Position numbers and translations under genes: made by a program. The notes beneath the pieces were generated by a model that made no database searches, was not told the origin of the DNA, and worked only from the letters and a program-made list of their open reading frames with translations. From assembly GCF_042186555.1 (NCBI RefSeq), contig NC_133333.1:225505569-225569568 (forward strand): a DNA stretch of 64,000 nucleotides. Direction: 5' to 3'. This stretch comes from Aquarana catesbeiana. Taxonomy: Eukaryota > Chordata > Amphibia > Anura > Ranidae. This document shows positions 1-10,497 of the stretch, one piece after another; position 1 is the first letter of the stretch, and every line of letters starts with the position of its first letter.

Positions 1-129
1 GGCCCTTCGGCCAGGAATAAAAATTTCCCCTAGTCCTAGCCAAAAGGCTTGGCCCTAGAGGCAGGTGTGAAAAAAAGTGTGTATGGTGACGTGCCCATGG
101 TGCCATAAATCAGAGTGACCCTCTGATAT
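1..129. other. Unassigned edge sequence
   Basis: No coding frame or repeat structure is recognised here. It runs straight into the purine-rich minisatellite that follows. Confidence 0.5.
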
Positions 130-712
130 AAGGACGAGTTATGGCCTGGAGATAAGGAGAAGTTATGGAGATAAGAAGGGGTTATGGAGATAAGGAGAGG
201 CTATGGAAACGACAAGGTGTTATGGAGATAAGGGAGGGTAAGGAGATGAGGAGGAGCTATCAAGATGAGGAGGGGTTATGGAAATAAGGGGGAGTTATGG
301 AGATAAATAGGGGGTATGGAGAAGAGGAGGAATTATGGAGATAAGGTGGGGTTAGGTAGAAGAGGAGGAATTATGGAGATAAGGTGGCATTATGGCAATG
401 AGGAGGATTAATGGAGATGATCAGGGGTTATGGAGATGAGGAGGGGTTATGGAGATAAGGAGGGGTTATGGAGATAAGGAGAGGTTATGGAGATAAGGAG
501 GAGTTACGGCGATAAGGAGGAGTTATGGCGATAAGCAGGGGTTATGGAGATAAGGAGGGGTTATGGAGATAAGGAGGAGTTATGGAGATAAGGAGGCATT
601 ACGGCGATAAGGAGGAGTTATGGAGATAAGGAGGGGTTATGGAGATGATGAGGAGTTACAGAGATAAGAAGAGGTTATGGCGATAAGGAGGGGTTATGCA
701 GATGAGGAGGGT
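130..712. repeat. 19-bp purine-rich minisatellite, about 30 units
   Basis: Units of the type GGGGTTATGGAGATAAGGA follow each other with a 19-bp period for about 580 bp. Variants carry GGCGATAA, GAGATGAGG or GTTACGG. The strand is almost free of C, so one strand is a long G/A/T-rich tract. Units are most regular around 420-640 and decay toward both edges. Confidence 0.9.
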
Positions 713-714
713 AA

Positions 715-986
715 GGGGGTGCTACATTGGCTTTTCTCCAATCAGCTGGTACCATTCCAGTGAGTAGACTGTCAGTAAAAATTAGGAACAACGGTCTGGC
801 AATCACTTGACTGAGTTCCCTAAGTACCCTCGGATGCAAGCCATCTGGTCCCAGTGATTTATTAATGTTAAGTTTCTCAAGTCTAATTTTAATTCTGTCC
901 TCTGTTAACCATGGAGGTGCTTCCTGTGTTGTGTCATGAGGATAAACACTGCAGTTTTGGTTACTGAAGCCCCACCCGAATGTCAC
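715..986 (-). pseudogene. CR1-like LINE fragment, N-terminal part of the reverse transcriptase
   Basis: The minus strand reads about 85 codons of the region just before and into the reverse transcriptase of a CR1/L2-type non-LTR retrotransposon, including the GPDGLHPRVL block and the MVPADWRKANVAP block. The frame then runs out into the adjacent minisatellite. The same region is present on the plus strand at 35260-35520 in the longer LINE copy, nearly identical at the protein level. It is broken at both ends, has no catalytic motif and is a dead fragment. It cannot be the upstream part of the neighbouring 1279-2545 copy, because on the minus strand it lies beyond that copy's 3' end; it is a separate insertion. 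Confidence 0.85.
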
Positions 987-1278
987 TCAGGACCTCCAAA
1001 ATTCTGGGTTCCAAATAAGTCTCTACTAATACCGAGAGGACTACAAGTCATTCCTCTCCTTTACATGACTACCCCGGAATTCCTCACCCATCGCGGGTGA
1101 GACCCCTAAGTACACAGACATTTCCCTTAAAGGGACCATAACCCAAAAATTGGTGCCACATAGCACCCATCCAAGACCCATCCTTGGTGTCCTGTACACC
1201 ATGTACAGAAATAATTACAAATTATAAATAGAAATAAGGATTTTAAAACATTAGGATGCACTGATATCATTGCTTATG
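987..1278. other. Unassigned spacer between two LINE fragments
   Basis: Single-copy-looking sequence with no recognised element; it ends in an AT-rich stretch (1205-1260) before the 3' end of the next LINE fragment. Confidence 0.4.
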
Positions 1279-2545
1279 TCATAGTTACATAGTTGGTGAG
1301 GTTGAAAAAAGACACAAGTCCATCAAGTCCAACCTATGTGTGTGATTATATGTCAGTATTACATTGTATATCCCTGTATGTTGGGGTCATTCAGATGCTT
1401 ATCTAATAGTTTTTTAAATGATCTATGCTCCCTGCTGAAAATACTGCTTCTGGAAGAGAATTCCACATTCTTACCGCTCTTATGCCGCGTACACACGGTC
1501 AGACTTTCCGACGGGAAATGTTCGATGTGAGCTTGTTGTCGGAAAGTCCAACCGTGTGTATGCTCCATCGAACATTTGCTGTTGGAATTTCCGGCCACAA
1601 ATGTTTGAGAGCAGGTTCTCAAATTTTCCGCCAACTTCACTTGTTGTCGTAAAGTCTGATCGTGTGTACACAAGTCCGTCCCACAAAAGCTCACGCATGC
1701 TCGGAATCAAGCAGAAGGAGCCGCACTGGCTATTGAACTTCCTTTTTTCTCGGCTCGTCGTACGTCTTATACGTCACCGCGTTCTCACGTTCGGAATTTC
1801 TGACAATATTTGTGTGACCGTGTGTATGCAAGACAAGTTTGAGCCAACATCCTTCGGAAAAAAAAAAATCCATGGTTTTGTTGGCGGAAAGTCCGATCGT
1901 GTGTACGCGGCATTACAGTAAAGAACCCTCTACGCAGTTTAAGGTTAAATCGCTTCTCTTTTAATTTTAGTGAATGGCCTTGTGTCTTTTTCATTTCCCT
2001 TTCGCGGAAAAAAGTTTTATCCCTATTGTGGGGTCACCAGTACGGTATTTGTACATTGAAATCATATCCCCTCTCAAGCGTCTCTTCTCCAGAGAGAATA
2101 AGTTCAGTGCCCGCAACCTTTCCTCATAACTAATATCCTCCTGACCCTTTATTAGTTTTGTTGCCCTTCTCTGGACTCTCTCCAGTTCCAGAAAATCCTT
2201 CCTGAGGACTGGTGTCCAGAACTGGATGGCATACTCCAGGTGCGGGAGTTTTATCTCTGGAGTTGATCCCCTTTTTAATGCATGCCAATATTCTGTTGGC
2301 TTTGCATGCAGCAGCTTGGCATTGCATGCCATGGCTGAGCCTGTCATCTACTAGGACCCAGGTCCTTTTCCATCCTAGATTCCCCCAGAGTTTCTCCCCC
2401 TAATGAGTAGATTGCATTCATATTTTTGCCACCCATATGCATTAATTTACATTTTTCTACATTATACCTCATTTGCCATGTAGTTGCCCACCCCATTCAT
2501 TTGTTCAGATCTTCTTGCAAGGTTTCTCTTTTTAGATATGTATCT
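1279..2545 (-). mobile_element. CR1-like LINE, 3' third, interrupted by a MITE
   Basis: On the minus strand this is the C-terminal part and 3' end of the same LINE family as 35040-36905. Recognisable blocks include RVQRRATKLIKG, SYEERLRALNLFSLEKRRLRGD and, upstream, the ANRILACIKKGINSRDK block. The 3' terminus is the conserved 'ggttggacttgatgga' tail followed by the 'actatgtaactatg' end (minus strand), seen at 1279-1345. A 430-bp MITE at 1483-1912 splits it. The reading frame is broken by frameshifts, and the copy is 5' truncated near 2545. It encodes nothing functional. Confidence 0.85.
1483..1912. mobile_element. Harbinger-like MITE (TWA family), copy 1
   Basis: Termini are TGCCGCGTACACACGGTC and its near-perfect inverse; the interior repeats 'ggaaagtc(c)gatcgtgtgtac'-type words in both orientations. 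It is flanked by TTA at 1480-1482 and TTA at 1913-1915. The LINE copy at 36715 preserves the uninterrupted site (…gtaagagcgg…), so the 3-bp duplication is directly shown. A TWA duplication is typical of PIF/Harbinger elements; no transposase is present. Confidence 0.85.
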
Positions 2546-3538
2546 AAAAAAACATTGATAATCAACTAGTCAATCACTTCAAGTACGCCTTAAACATCTG
2601 ACGTATACATGCTTGAATTTAGCTTGGATTTTTGATCTGTATAATGAGAAGCTCTACAGACATGTTTAAGTTATGGGCCAACAACTCCTGGCTATGCAAC
2701 TAACTGCGTCATGATTTCAGTTACATATACACGAGCAGTAGTAGATACAAAAAGTCACCTATTCTAAGTTCACCATTGTGACTTGCCCAAAGCTCTTTAA
2801 TTTGAATTTGTCACAACATGCAATGTAAATATTATCCTAAAGTTAGCGAGAGAAGCAACCACCTCATGCAAAAAAATCGCCGTCTCAAAGAACGGAATTC
2901 CCAGAGGGGACCTACATAACTTCAAGATCAATTGCAACTCTTAATAAACAGGCTTCTCCAAAGTCTAGTCAAGAGCGCTCAACCAGAAATATTGTACATC
3001 AACAATATTTGCAGTGGACCCTGGTTTAACGTTGTTGACTGACAAAGTTACAGACAATGAAATGTGCAGCTGAAATCTGGGTAATCCTTGCAGGCAACTG
3101 GATGAGCTCTTACGGCACGGCAGTAATTACCCCGGCTTATAACTGTACAGTCTGGTGTCTTTCTTTGGACAGTAGGGGTCAAAGAACGTTGACTTCAATT
3201 GCTGCGTCATGTTGTGTTACTCTTGTTTTAAAGAATCTTCAGTGTCCCGTGTAACGCGTGTTGTGTGTGTGTATGAGGTGGGGAATTACTCAATCTACTA
3301 AAGGGCATCTACAGGAAAACCTTCTGTTTATGTCAGATGTTTGCTGCAAATATGAGGAGCATACTTCTTCCTTTGTTTTTTCTCTATGACATTTTTGGAT
3401 AAATCTCTGCAAGGTGTCATAATAGGTTTATAAAGTAAACAATAGCTAAGGTGTGATTGCTAAAGTGGTTGTCAGGAATGCCTTTGGCTATATAATATGT
3501 TATGTCATCACCAGCGTAAAAGCTTGTTTTGATTTTTG
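2546..3538 (+). other. Unassigned; possibly body of a retrotransposed transcript
   Basis: No similarity to other parts of the window and no convincing reading frame over 65 codons. Because it ends in a polyadenylation signal and an A tract (next entry), part of it may be a retrocopied 3' UTR. I cannot name a parent gene. Confidence 0.25.
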
Positions 3539-3582
3539 AATAAACAGCTAGAACATCTCAGAAATGAAAAAAAAAAAAAAAA
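3539..3582 (+). other. AATAAA signal followed by an A16 tract: retrocopy-like 3' end
   Basis: AATAAA lies at 3539-3544, and 22 bp later an uninterrupted run of A begins at 3567. The spacing is that of a cleaved and polyadenylated mRNA. This suggests a reverse-transcribed insertion on the plus strand. No matching target duplication was identified by eye. Confidence 0.45.
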
Positions 3583-3803
3583 CTGTCACAGGGGGTCTGT
3601 AGACTTTGCAGACTTTACTGGCTACAGATAAATTCCTGTTAATCCTACCACAATGCCAGTGTAAACTATGGCTACCTGCTAACTTGGCCCTTTCCACATG
3701 TAAGGGGGCTTCTGATTGCCAGTGTGTTGGCATCAAGAGATACAAGTACCCATCCCACTCCTTCTTGATAGGACAACAACCCATCTGTTTGTAGCCCCCT
3801 ACC

Positions 3804-3973
3804 TAGGGTTGCCACCTCATCCCTTTAAATCCGAACACATATTAATTACACAGGTTCTGTGGCTGATTAAGATGATAATTAAACTAACTTGGTGCCTTAT
3901 CTGCATGAAATTAGCCTCAGAACCTGTGTAATTAATATGTGTTTGGGTTTAAAGGGATGAGGTGGCAACTCTA
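3804..3973. mobile_element. hAT-type MITE (TAGGGTTGCCACC family), copy 1
   Basis: A 170-bp element that is almost entirely inverted repeat: TAGGGTTGCCACCTCATCCC at the left and the inverse at the right, with 'ttacacaggttctg' in both arms. It is bounded by a perfect 8-bp duplication CCCCTACC (3796-3803 and 3974-3981). Eight-bp duplications are typical of hAT transposition. A second copy is at 54295-54464. Confidence 0.9.
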
Positions 3974-4336
3974 CCCCTACCTCCCTCATATTGTGCTAAA
4001 CTCCATGCCATAGGCCTCCCACAACATTCCTGGTCATTAGCCTTTATACTCAACATTTTCTACACTTTACTGATGTTTCTTCAGAAGATGGCAGTAACCA
4101 GTCATGTCACATAGACATACTATCCAGGGCCACTTGACATTACTTTGTCAGTCACATATAGTGGAAGAACCACAGCAGTCATTATGTGAAAGCAGAACAC
4201 AGTCCTCTTCTCTGTGCAGAATTATATCATCCTGTCCTCCAGCTTCATCCAGGGCTTCTACATTAGCAGACCACATCTGGATGCTGGTGGGGTATCTTGC
4301 TCCCATCCCTCCACTGCACCAGGCTCCTCCCAGCCT

Positions 4337-4340
<4 letters not shown>

Positions 4341-4367
<27 letters not shown>
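4341..4367. repeat. (TA)n microsatellite
   Basis: About 13 uninterrupted TA units. Confidence 0.95.
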
Positions 4368-4368
<1 letters not shown>

Positions 4369-4370
<2 letters not shown>

Positions 4371-4800
4371 CACTTACTCACTCATGACATCACTACAGGG
4401 TGACTTAAGCTAAAAGGGACCTAGCATCTAATTACACTGTTCTCTGTTACCACACATGTAGCACCCTCCTAGTTAGGCTGCTCGTTAAATTTAATTATTG
4501 GCTCCTGCTGTAGCCAGAGGAGCAGTACTTGTCTATTCTGGTCTGCTCAAAGCTGCACAGGCTGGAAGTTTGATTGCTTTTCCCTGCCTCTAGCAGAAAT
4601 TTCTGGAGTTTAGGAAGGGAGAATTCAAATGACCAGCCTTAATATTGACAAGGACCTAGCCAATCCCTTGGGAGGTGTGCCCAGTTGGTGGCTGAGAAGT
4701 TGTTAAATAATCTGGAGGGGATGAATCAGTGAATTGAAAGAAGAGGCCCCCTGGGGCTGGATGCTGAAATACTTACAAGAGGCTGCACCTATGGACTGAT
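4369..4800. other. Unassigned; LTR-like text possible from 4457
   Basis: Begins TGTAGCACCCTCC at 4457, which resembles the TG-start of an LTR, but I found no matching CA end with a flanking duplication. No coding frame of interest. Confidence 0.25.
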
Positions 4801-5150
4801 CCTGTTCCAGGATTCTGTGAGTAGAGCCTCCTACCTGTTCTGCAAACTACTTCATGGTCCCCAGCCATGAACCTATAAACTGTTCTAGTCTAGACATATC
4901 TGTTCTGTAAGCTATTTCTTGATCCCCAGTCGTAAACCTATAGACCGGTGATGGCGAACCTTGGCACCCCAGATGTTTTGGAACTACATTTCCCATGATG
5001 CTCAACTACATTGCAAAGTTTATGAGCATCATTTGAAATGTAGTTCCAAAACATCTGGGGTGCCAAGTTTTGCCATCACTGCTACAGACTGTTCCAGTCT
5101 AGCTATATCTGTTCTTCAGGCTACCTTATGCTCCCCAGCCTTGAACCAGT
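4801..5150. repeat. Degenerate ~65-bp tandem repeat, about 3 units, split by a MITE
   Basis: The words 'ctgttct…agtctag', 'atatctgttct' and 'ccccag(c/t)c…aaccta' recur in order three times around 4826, 4880 and 5090. The 4946-5081 MITE sits between the second and third units. Confidence 0.6.
4946..5081. mobile_element. hAT-type MITE, 136 bp, near-complete palindrome
   Basis: Arms contain 'ggcaccccagatgttttgga' and its inverse, around a centre near 5015. Termini are CGGTGATGGC and GCCATCACTG. Flanks are CTATAGAC (4938-4945) and CTACAGAC (5082-5089), an 8-bp duplication with one difference. Closely similar elements ending in 'actacatttcccatgatgc' are common in vertebrates. Confidence 0.85.
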
Positions 5151-6041
5151 TGTGCAGTCTACCTGTTACTTGTGCTCCCCCGAGTATTAAAAAATCCCCA
5201 CACCTATCCTTTCTAGACCATCTGGTGATGTCACAGGAGCTTCTTCTTCAGTCACAGTAGGGGGGAGGACATTCCTCTTGGACTGAGCAGTGATCATGTA
5301 ATGACGTGTGAGCGCCACTTGATCCACGAATGCTGTGTACCCAGCCTGTGTGATGACACGTGCCACACTCCTGGGGGTGTGTCAACGACAGGATAGGCTC
5401 ACAATAAATGGGCACAATGACAAGAGTGTCCTTCTGCCTGAAGAGGACTAGTAGCATTGGATGGAGGCGGAAGCTTGTGAAAGCACTGTAGCATGGAAAG
5501 GGTAAGTAAAGCTTGGGCTCACTTTTTCTTCAATGGCGAAATGTTTTAACACTGGAGTTAAACTTTAGTAAGGAGGTGCAAAAAGCAGTCTTACTAAACC
5601 ACTATCAGTTTTTCAGTGCTTGATATGGGGGTCATTCCTTTGCCTGGCTTACTTGTAGGAGGGCACCTGGCCCAAGGTACCCAATCAAGGAGATACCACA
5701 CACAGTCCTTCTTTGGATATATTGCTTATACTGTATATAGGTTAAAATGAATAAATGATGGCAGTTCTTGTAGGCACTGATATAAGTCAATGCAACAGTT
5801 AGTGATTTCACAATACCAGGCTTGGGCTTGTATACCAGACAGCGGCCATCACTGGAGGAGTGGCAGTCTACCTTGCACTGTACAGCTGCTGAAGAGAGTC
5901 CCATATGACTATCCTGGATACTGGGATGTTCCCTCTCTGCAGGCGAAATCCCTGTTTAAACCCTACTATCCCTGATCTACCACTTGCTCCAGGCACCCCG
6001 GAATGACGCAAGAGACTCTATACAGTATATAAGGTTCCCAG
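5100..6041. other. Unassigned
   Basis: Mixed sequence without a convincing coding frame, tandem repeat or element end. Short frames here (up to about 90 codons) lack any recognisable domain. Confidence 0.4.
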
Positions 6042-6046
6042 CCAAG

Positions 6047-6479
6047 TGTCAGAAACCATGTATCAGACTGAGACAGAAGTACATTTAAATCACACTTGTT
6101 TTTTAATAATAATAATAATAATAAAAAGGTAAACAGAGTAAACATAGTCAAAACATAGCCAGAGTTCAGGAACTGGAACGGATAGTCAGACAAGCCAAAA
6201 CGTCAGGGAGCCAGAGATGAGCGTAGTAGAACAGCAAGCAGTATCTGGAGCCAGAAGGAATGTCAGCCAAGCAAGTCTTTAACAGGAACACAGGAGAGCG
6301 TCTCTAGAGATGTGACCAAGGCGAAGGCAGAGATCATCTGGGCTGGACGGCTTAAGTAGGCAGGACTGATGAGCAGGATATCATCAACAGGTGAGTCACT
6401 GTGGAGAGAAAGGAGCTGACAATTAGCCGACAGCTGAGCGGCCAGCTTTGAGAAGGAAGGGCTGAGTCCAGCCCTGACA
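6047..6479 (-). mobile_element. Solo LTR, 433 bp, with 5-bp target duplication
   Basis: The sequence begins TGTCAG and ends CTGACA, the TG…CA inverted ends of an LTR, and is flanked by the perfect duplication CCAAG (6042-6046 and 6480-6484). Read on the minus strand it starts TGTCAGGGCTGGACTC and carries an (ATT)n run (6103-6124) in the second half. No internal protein region is present on either side, so this is a solo LTR left by LTR-LTR recombination. The superfamily (Ty3/Gypsy most likely) is an inference from the 5-bp duplication and ends only; orientation is tentative. Confidence 0.75.
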
Positions 6480-6484
6480 CCAAG

Positions 6485-7740
6485 ATAGCTCCCCGAGGTC
6501 CTCAGAAGTTGCAGTGTCCATTCAGACAGCTGGCTCTTCTGAGACCCTTATGGTGTCCACAAGGGGACAATGCCCTTATCAGACTCCACTTCATCTGTAA
6601 TAATGGCACAGTGCCACCTACAGGATGGAGGGCAAACCTGCACCTGCCTACATACTAGCCACTGGAATTTTACAGTATTTCTGCCAGCAAGTTAGCAATT
6701 TTCACTGTTGAAATTTGCAGATACATTTTAGTGATTCTGCCGCTGGATAGCTGCCCCCCAGCATTGTGACGAAAAGGCCCAAAGGGTTGTTGTATTTCCT
6801 AAATTCTCTTAGGGTCATGTGACCTGTTGAGCTAGTCATGGCACTCAGAGGAGTCCTACTGATATGGGAAATGGATGCACGGGATAGTTGTTTTAAAGAC
6901 ATGCCTGGCTGTCATCAAAAATCTTAAGAGTGGATTTAGCATGTAACCCGATGCCTTACAATTTCCATATCACTTAAGAAGCCGCTCCACACTAGAGTGA
7001 AATCCTTCATTTTTTGTTTCATTTTTTGCAAAACCCTAATTTAAAACGACATGTTGACACCTGGCCGCCATACTGGCGTGAGCTGCTCCATATTATATAT
7101 CCATCCAGTAAAAAGCGTGCTGCCGAGTGATAATCTGTCATGTGTAGATTAGGCATTTAATGCATTTTTTTACACCGTCCCGCAGCTTACACTTACTAAG
7201 CAAATAAAGTGATGATCCCAGCGAGCACAATTAGCTGTAATGATGGAAGAGCTGTAGCAACACGCTGATTGCTCAGATAGTAACAATCCCATTATATTGT
7301 TTTATAACCAGATCTTTCCTCAAGGCGCAGCGTGTAGTCAGGGAGTTCCTGCATGGAATGCGACCAGTTTTCTGGGTCTGTCAATAATCTCAGCACGCAC
7401 AGTGCTTACGTGTTAATGGTGTAATTCATTAGGAATCTCGTGAAAATAAGCTCTTGTTTTAGGCTTGCGAGCCTCTGGGGAAGATTTATAGAATACAAGC
7501 TTGTAGAATACGGGTAATTTACACGCGTATGCAGGTCATTTCAAAATATTGTTCAGCTGCTATCGTAAACTTTGCTCATCCTAGATAAATCATCTATCCT
7601 GCAGGATTTATGGGTATGGGCAGCAGGGGTGGCCCGTCCATTAAGGGCACACGGGTGCCACCCCCCCCCCCATTCATCGCTGCCTCCCCCTTTTAGACAT
7701 CTGCACCGCCGAAAAATTAGTTTCATTAGGTTTTTTTTGG
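6485..7740. other. Low-repeat spacer, no element recognised
   Basis: About 1.2 kb with no internal repetition and no match to other parts of the window. The 6950-7420 part has balanced base composition and no element ends, so it is a reasonable place to look for conserved non-coding sequence. Ends in a poly-C run near 7660. Confidence 0.4.
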
Positions 7741-7860
7741 GTCATTCGTTATGATCGCAATTCGTAAATTCGAAAATTTGTAAATCCAAAAATTTGTAAA
7801 TTCGAAAACTCGAAAGTCCGAAAATAAGAAAGGAAATCCAGAAGTTTGAAAGAATAACTA

Positions 7861-8449
7861 CTGTATTTATTGGTGTATAACACTCACTTTTCAACATGAA
7901 AATCGGGTGCAAATGTCGATCATTCAGTTCTGGCTGCCTCGGAGGGGACAGGGAGGGGGGCGTGACGAGTGCCATCAGATTACATACAGCGAGAATCTCC
8001 TATTTACTTGGCGACCTCTGTAATAGGAAGTCCCGTCTCCTGGGCCACCATTGGATGACTGTTCTGTCTATCATAGGAGATTCTCACTGTATGTAATCCG
8101 TCGGCGCTTGTCCCGCCCCCCTCCCTGTCCCCTCTAGACTGCAGATGGGCATCGATCAGGCTGCACTGATGGCAATGGTGAGGCTGCTGCATTGAAGGCA
8201 TGGGTGAGGCTGCTGCATTGATGGCAATGGTGAGGCTGCTGCATTGGAGGCAACGGTGAGGCTGCTGCATTGATGGCAATGATGAGGCTGCATTGATGTG
8301 GACTGATGAGGCTGCATTGATGGCACTTGTGAGGCTGCATATGGGCATTGACCGTTATTTTGCTTCAAAGTTCCTTATTTAAAATTTAAGTTCTTTTCTT
8401 GAAACTTCCCTCTTATAATGAATGTGCGTGCTATACGCTGATAAATACA
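7861..8449. mobile_element. Non-autonomous element with CTGTATTTATTGG…TATAACAC ends, copy 1
   Basis: The left end CTGTATTTATTGGTGTATAA is matched by the right end with 'gctatacgctgataaataca'. It encloses a minisatellite at 8165-8340. It is the same family as the adjacent 8457-9268 element, which has better-preserved ends (ACCGTATTTATTGGCG). Confidence 0.7.
8165..8340. repeat. Minisatellite inside element copy 1
   Basis: Units of about 24-27 bp of the form 'gaggctgctgcattgatggcaatggt', about seven copies, shortening toward the right edge. Confidence 0.85.
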
Positions 8450-8456
8450 ACTAACT

Positions 8457-9268
8457 ACCGTATTTATTGGCGTATAACACGCACTTTTTTCCCCTTAAAA
8501 TCATGGGAAAATCGCGGGTGCGTGTTATACGCTGATCCCCTGCGATCCGGAGCTGCCAGATTTTCAAAATCGCCGACCGCGATTTGAAAATGGCACCGCC
8601 GGCGCCGAAATACACAGAGCCGGTCCTCGGCTCTTGTCGGTCACTTTCGTCTTCACACGAGCGCCGCCCGAACCTAGCCGAGTGTACTCGGCTAGGTTCG
8701 GATGGCTCCGCTCGGGACTACGAGTGGAGCCGAAAGTAAACGAGAGGCGCCGAGAAGAGCCGAGGACCGGCTCTGTGTATTTTGGCGTCGGCGGCACCAT
8801 TTTCAAATCGCGGTCGGCGATTTTGAAAGATCACGAGATGCGAGGCTGCACTGGGGAAGGCTGCACTGACCAGGCTGCACTGGGGAAGGCTGCACTGACC
8901 AGGCTGCACTGGGGAAGGCTGCACTGGGGAAGGCTGCACTGAGGAAGGCTGCACTGGGGAAGGCTGCACTGGGGAAGGCTGCACTGACATGGCTGCACTG
9001 ACATGGCTGCACTGGGGAAGGCTGCACTGACAAGGCTGCACTGACATGGCTGCACTGACATGGCTGCACTGACATGGCTGCACTGACATGGCTGCACTGA
9101 CAAGGCTGCACTGACATGGCTGCACTGGGGCAAGGCTGCACTGAGAAGGCTGCAATGATGGGCATTTAAATGTAAGTTTTTTTTCCTTCAACTTCCCTCC
9201 TAAAAGTTTTTTTTTCCTTAAAATTCTCTCCTAAATTGGGGTGCGTGTTATACGCCGATAAATACGGT
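8457..9268. mobile_element. Non-autonomous element with ACCGTATTTATTGGCG ends, copy 2
   Basis: Left end ACCGTATTTATTGGCGTATA and right end with the inverse (…tatacgccgataaatacggt). An inner inverted pair built on 'ttttcaaaatcgc' and 'gccgaggaccggctctgtgtatttcggcg'-type words lies at 8550-8830, and a second minisatellite follows. Flanks share 'aacta', suggesting a hAT-like duplication that is no longer exact. Confidence 0.75.
8846..9160. repeat. 15-16-bp minisatellite inside element copy 2
   Basis: About 20 units of 'ggctgcactgacat' or 'ggctgcactggggaa', in alternating blocks. All minus-strand frames stay open, which produces long spurious proteins of repeated QCS(L)/SVQP. Confidence 0.9.
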
Positions 9269-9280
9269 AACTAATAATAA

Positions 9281-9613
9281 CAAACTATTAAATTATAGGT
9301 GTTGGAATTTCCTTTCAAATTTGGCTGTTAGTGAACGTAACGAATACGAATTTATGCGAAGTTACGAATTATCCGAAATAACGAATTCCGCATCTAAACA
9401 AATGGAACAGAACAAATTAATAAAAAATAAGAATAATAATAATACATTTTTTTATTATTATTATTGTTATTTATTATTATTAATTTGTTACGTTCCATTC
9501 ATTTAGATACGGCATTCATTATTTCGGATAATTTGTAACTTTTCGTATAAATTCATATTCGTTACGTTCACTAACAGACAAATTTGAATGGAAAGTCCAA
9601 CACCTATAATTTA
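9281..9613. repeat. Near-perfect 330-bp AT-rich palindrome
   Basis: Two arms of about 165 bp meet near 9448. Matching pairs include 'gtgaacgtaacgaatacgaa' with its inverse near 9555, and 'attatccgaaataacgaatt' with its inverse near 9515. The centre is an ATT/AAT run. This can extrude a long cruciform or hairpin. Confidence 0.85.
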
Positions 9614-9887
9614 TTAGTTAGTAATAGTTAGTAATAGTTAAGTTATTATTAGTTAGTTATTATTTTTCGGGTTTTCGGATTTTCAAATTTCGAATTGACA
9701 AATTTACGAATTCACGAATTTTTGAATATTTGGAAAAAGTTATTAACCGGGTTTTTGTTAATTCGGATATTATAATTTGTCGAAATTTCTTAAAAAACAA
9801 ATTTGGAACGAAACAAATTGCACATGTCTGCACATGTCTACCCCCCTATGCATGCATTCGACCCCTTGCAGAATGCCGAATGCATGA

Positions 9888-10310
9888 GCTACAATGGCGA
9901 GGTTTTGTTTTTAAGCACCTGATTAGAGCCAGAGGCTCTAATAGGCTTCAAAATCGTGTGCAGAGAATGCGAATTGAGCCCACCCGGGTGTGTTGCAATA
10001 GTGAATAAATATTCACTATTGTAACTCTGATCCTCCTTCTGGCCAATCAGGAAGCAGGTTTTGAGACCTGTCACCTGATTGGCTGAAAGGACAGGTGATC
10101 CTATTAGACACCTAGGAGGAGCCGCATGCTGAAAGCCGCCAATTGAGGAGAGATCACGGAGCCGCTGCCCTCCACCCGCTACCCGCCTAGATGGGGTAAG
10201 TGCCGGACCAACCGCCAGACAGCGGGGGGGGGAGGGGGAAGGTGCCGCTAGCCGCTCGGAGGGGGGGTTTGCCGCCCCCCCCCCAAAAAACACATCAATC
10301 ACCACTGATA
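9888..10310 (-). mobile_element. Non-autonomous element, family shared with 45350-45645 and 46035-46350
   Basis: Contains 'attagagcc(a)gaggctctaat', a 'caatagtgaata…attcactattg' hairpin and 'ggccaatcaggaa', in the same order as the two copies near 45-46 kb. Ends in G- and C-runs (10220-10285). No protein. Confidence 0.6.
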
Positions 10311-10497
10311 GGCAGCACATTGGCTAAGTGGGCAGTGCTTCTGCCTGGCAGACCTAGGGTCATCGGTTTGAAACCCAACCTTGGCACTACCTGCATGGAG
10401 TTTGCATGTTCTCCTTGTGTCTGTGTGGGTTTCCTCCCACACTCCATAAGCATGCTGGTAGGTTGATTGGCTCTTGCCTAAAAATTGTCCCTGGTAT
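10311..10497 (+). mobile_element. tRNA-derived SINE, plus strand
   Basis: The head carries an A-box-like TGGCTAAGTGG and a B-box-like GGTTTGAAACCC about 45 bp apart, the internal RNA polymerase III promoter layout of tRNA-derived SINEs. The body 'catggagtttgcatgttctc' and 'gtgtgggtttcctcccacac' recurs on the minus strand at 37095-37283. No obvious A-rich tail. Confidence 0.7.

Larger units (their letters stand above)
7741..9800. mobile_element. AT-rich palindromic element, split by an inserted element pair
   Basis: Outer parts (7745-7860 and 9269-9800) are built from words such as 'cgaatt', 'aaattcg' and 'cgaaaa', and the right part contains a very large palindrome (separate entry). The 1.4 kb between them is two related insertions (7861-8449 and 8457-9268). 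Both junctions carry 'aacta', consistent with insertion into one AT-rich host element. No protein is encoded. Confidence 0.6.

Noticed and set aside
4457..5235. Possible second LTR starting TGTAGCACCCTC
   Set aside because: No matching CA end with a 4-6-bp flanking duplication was found.
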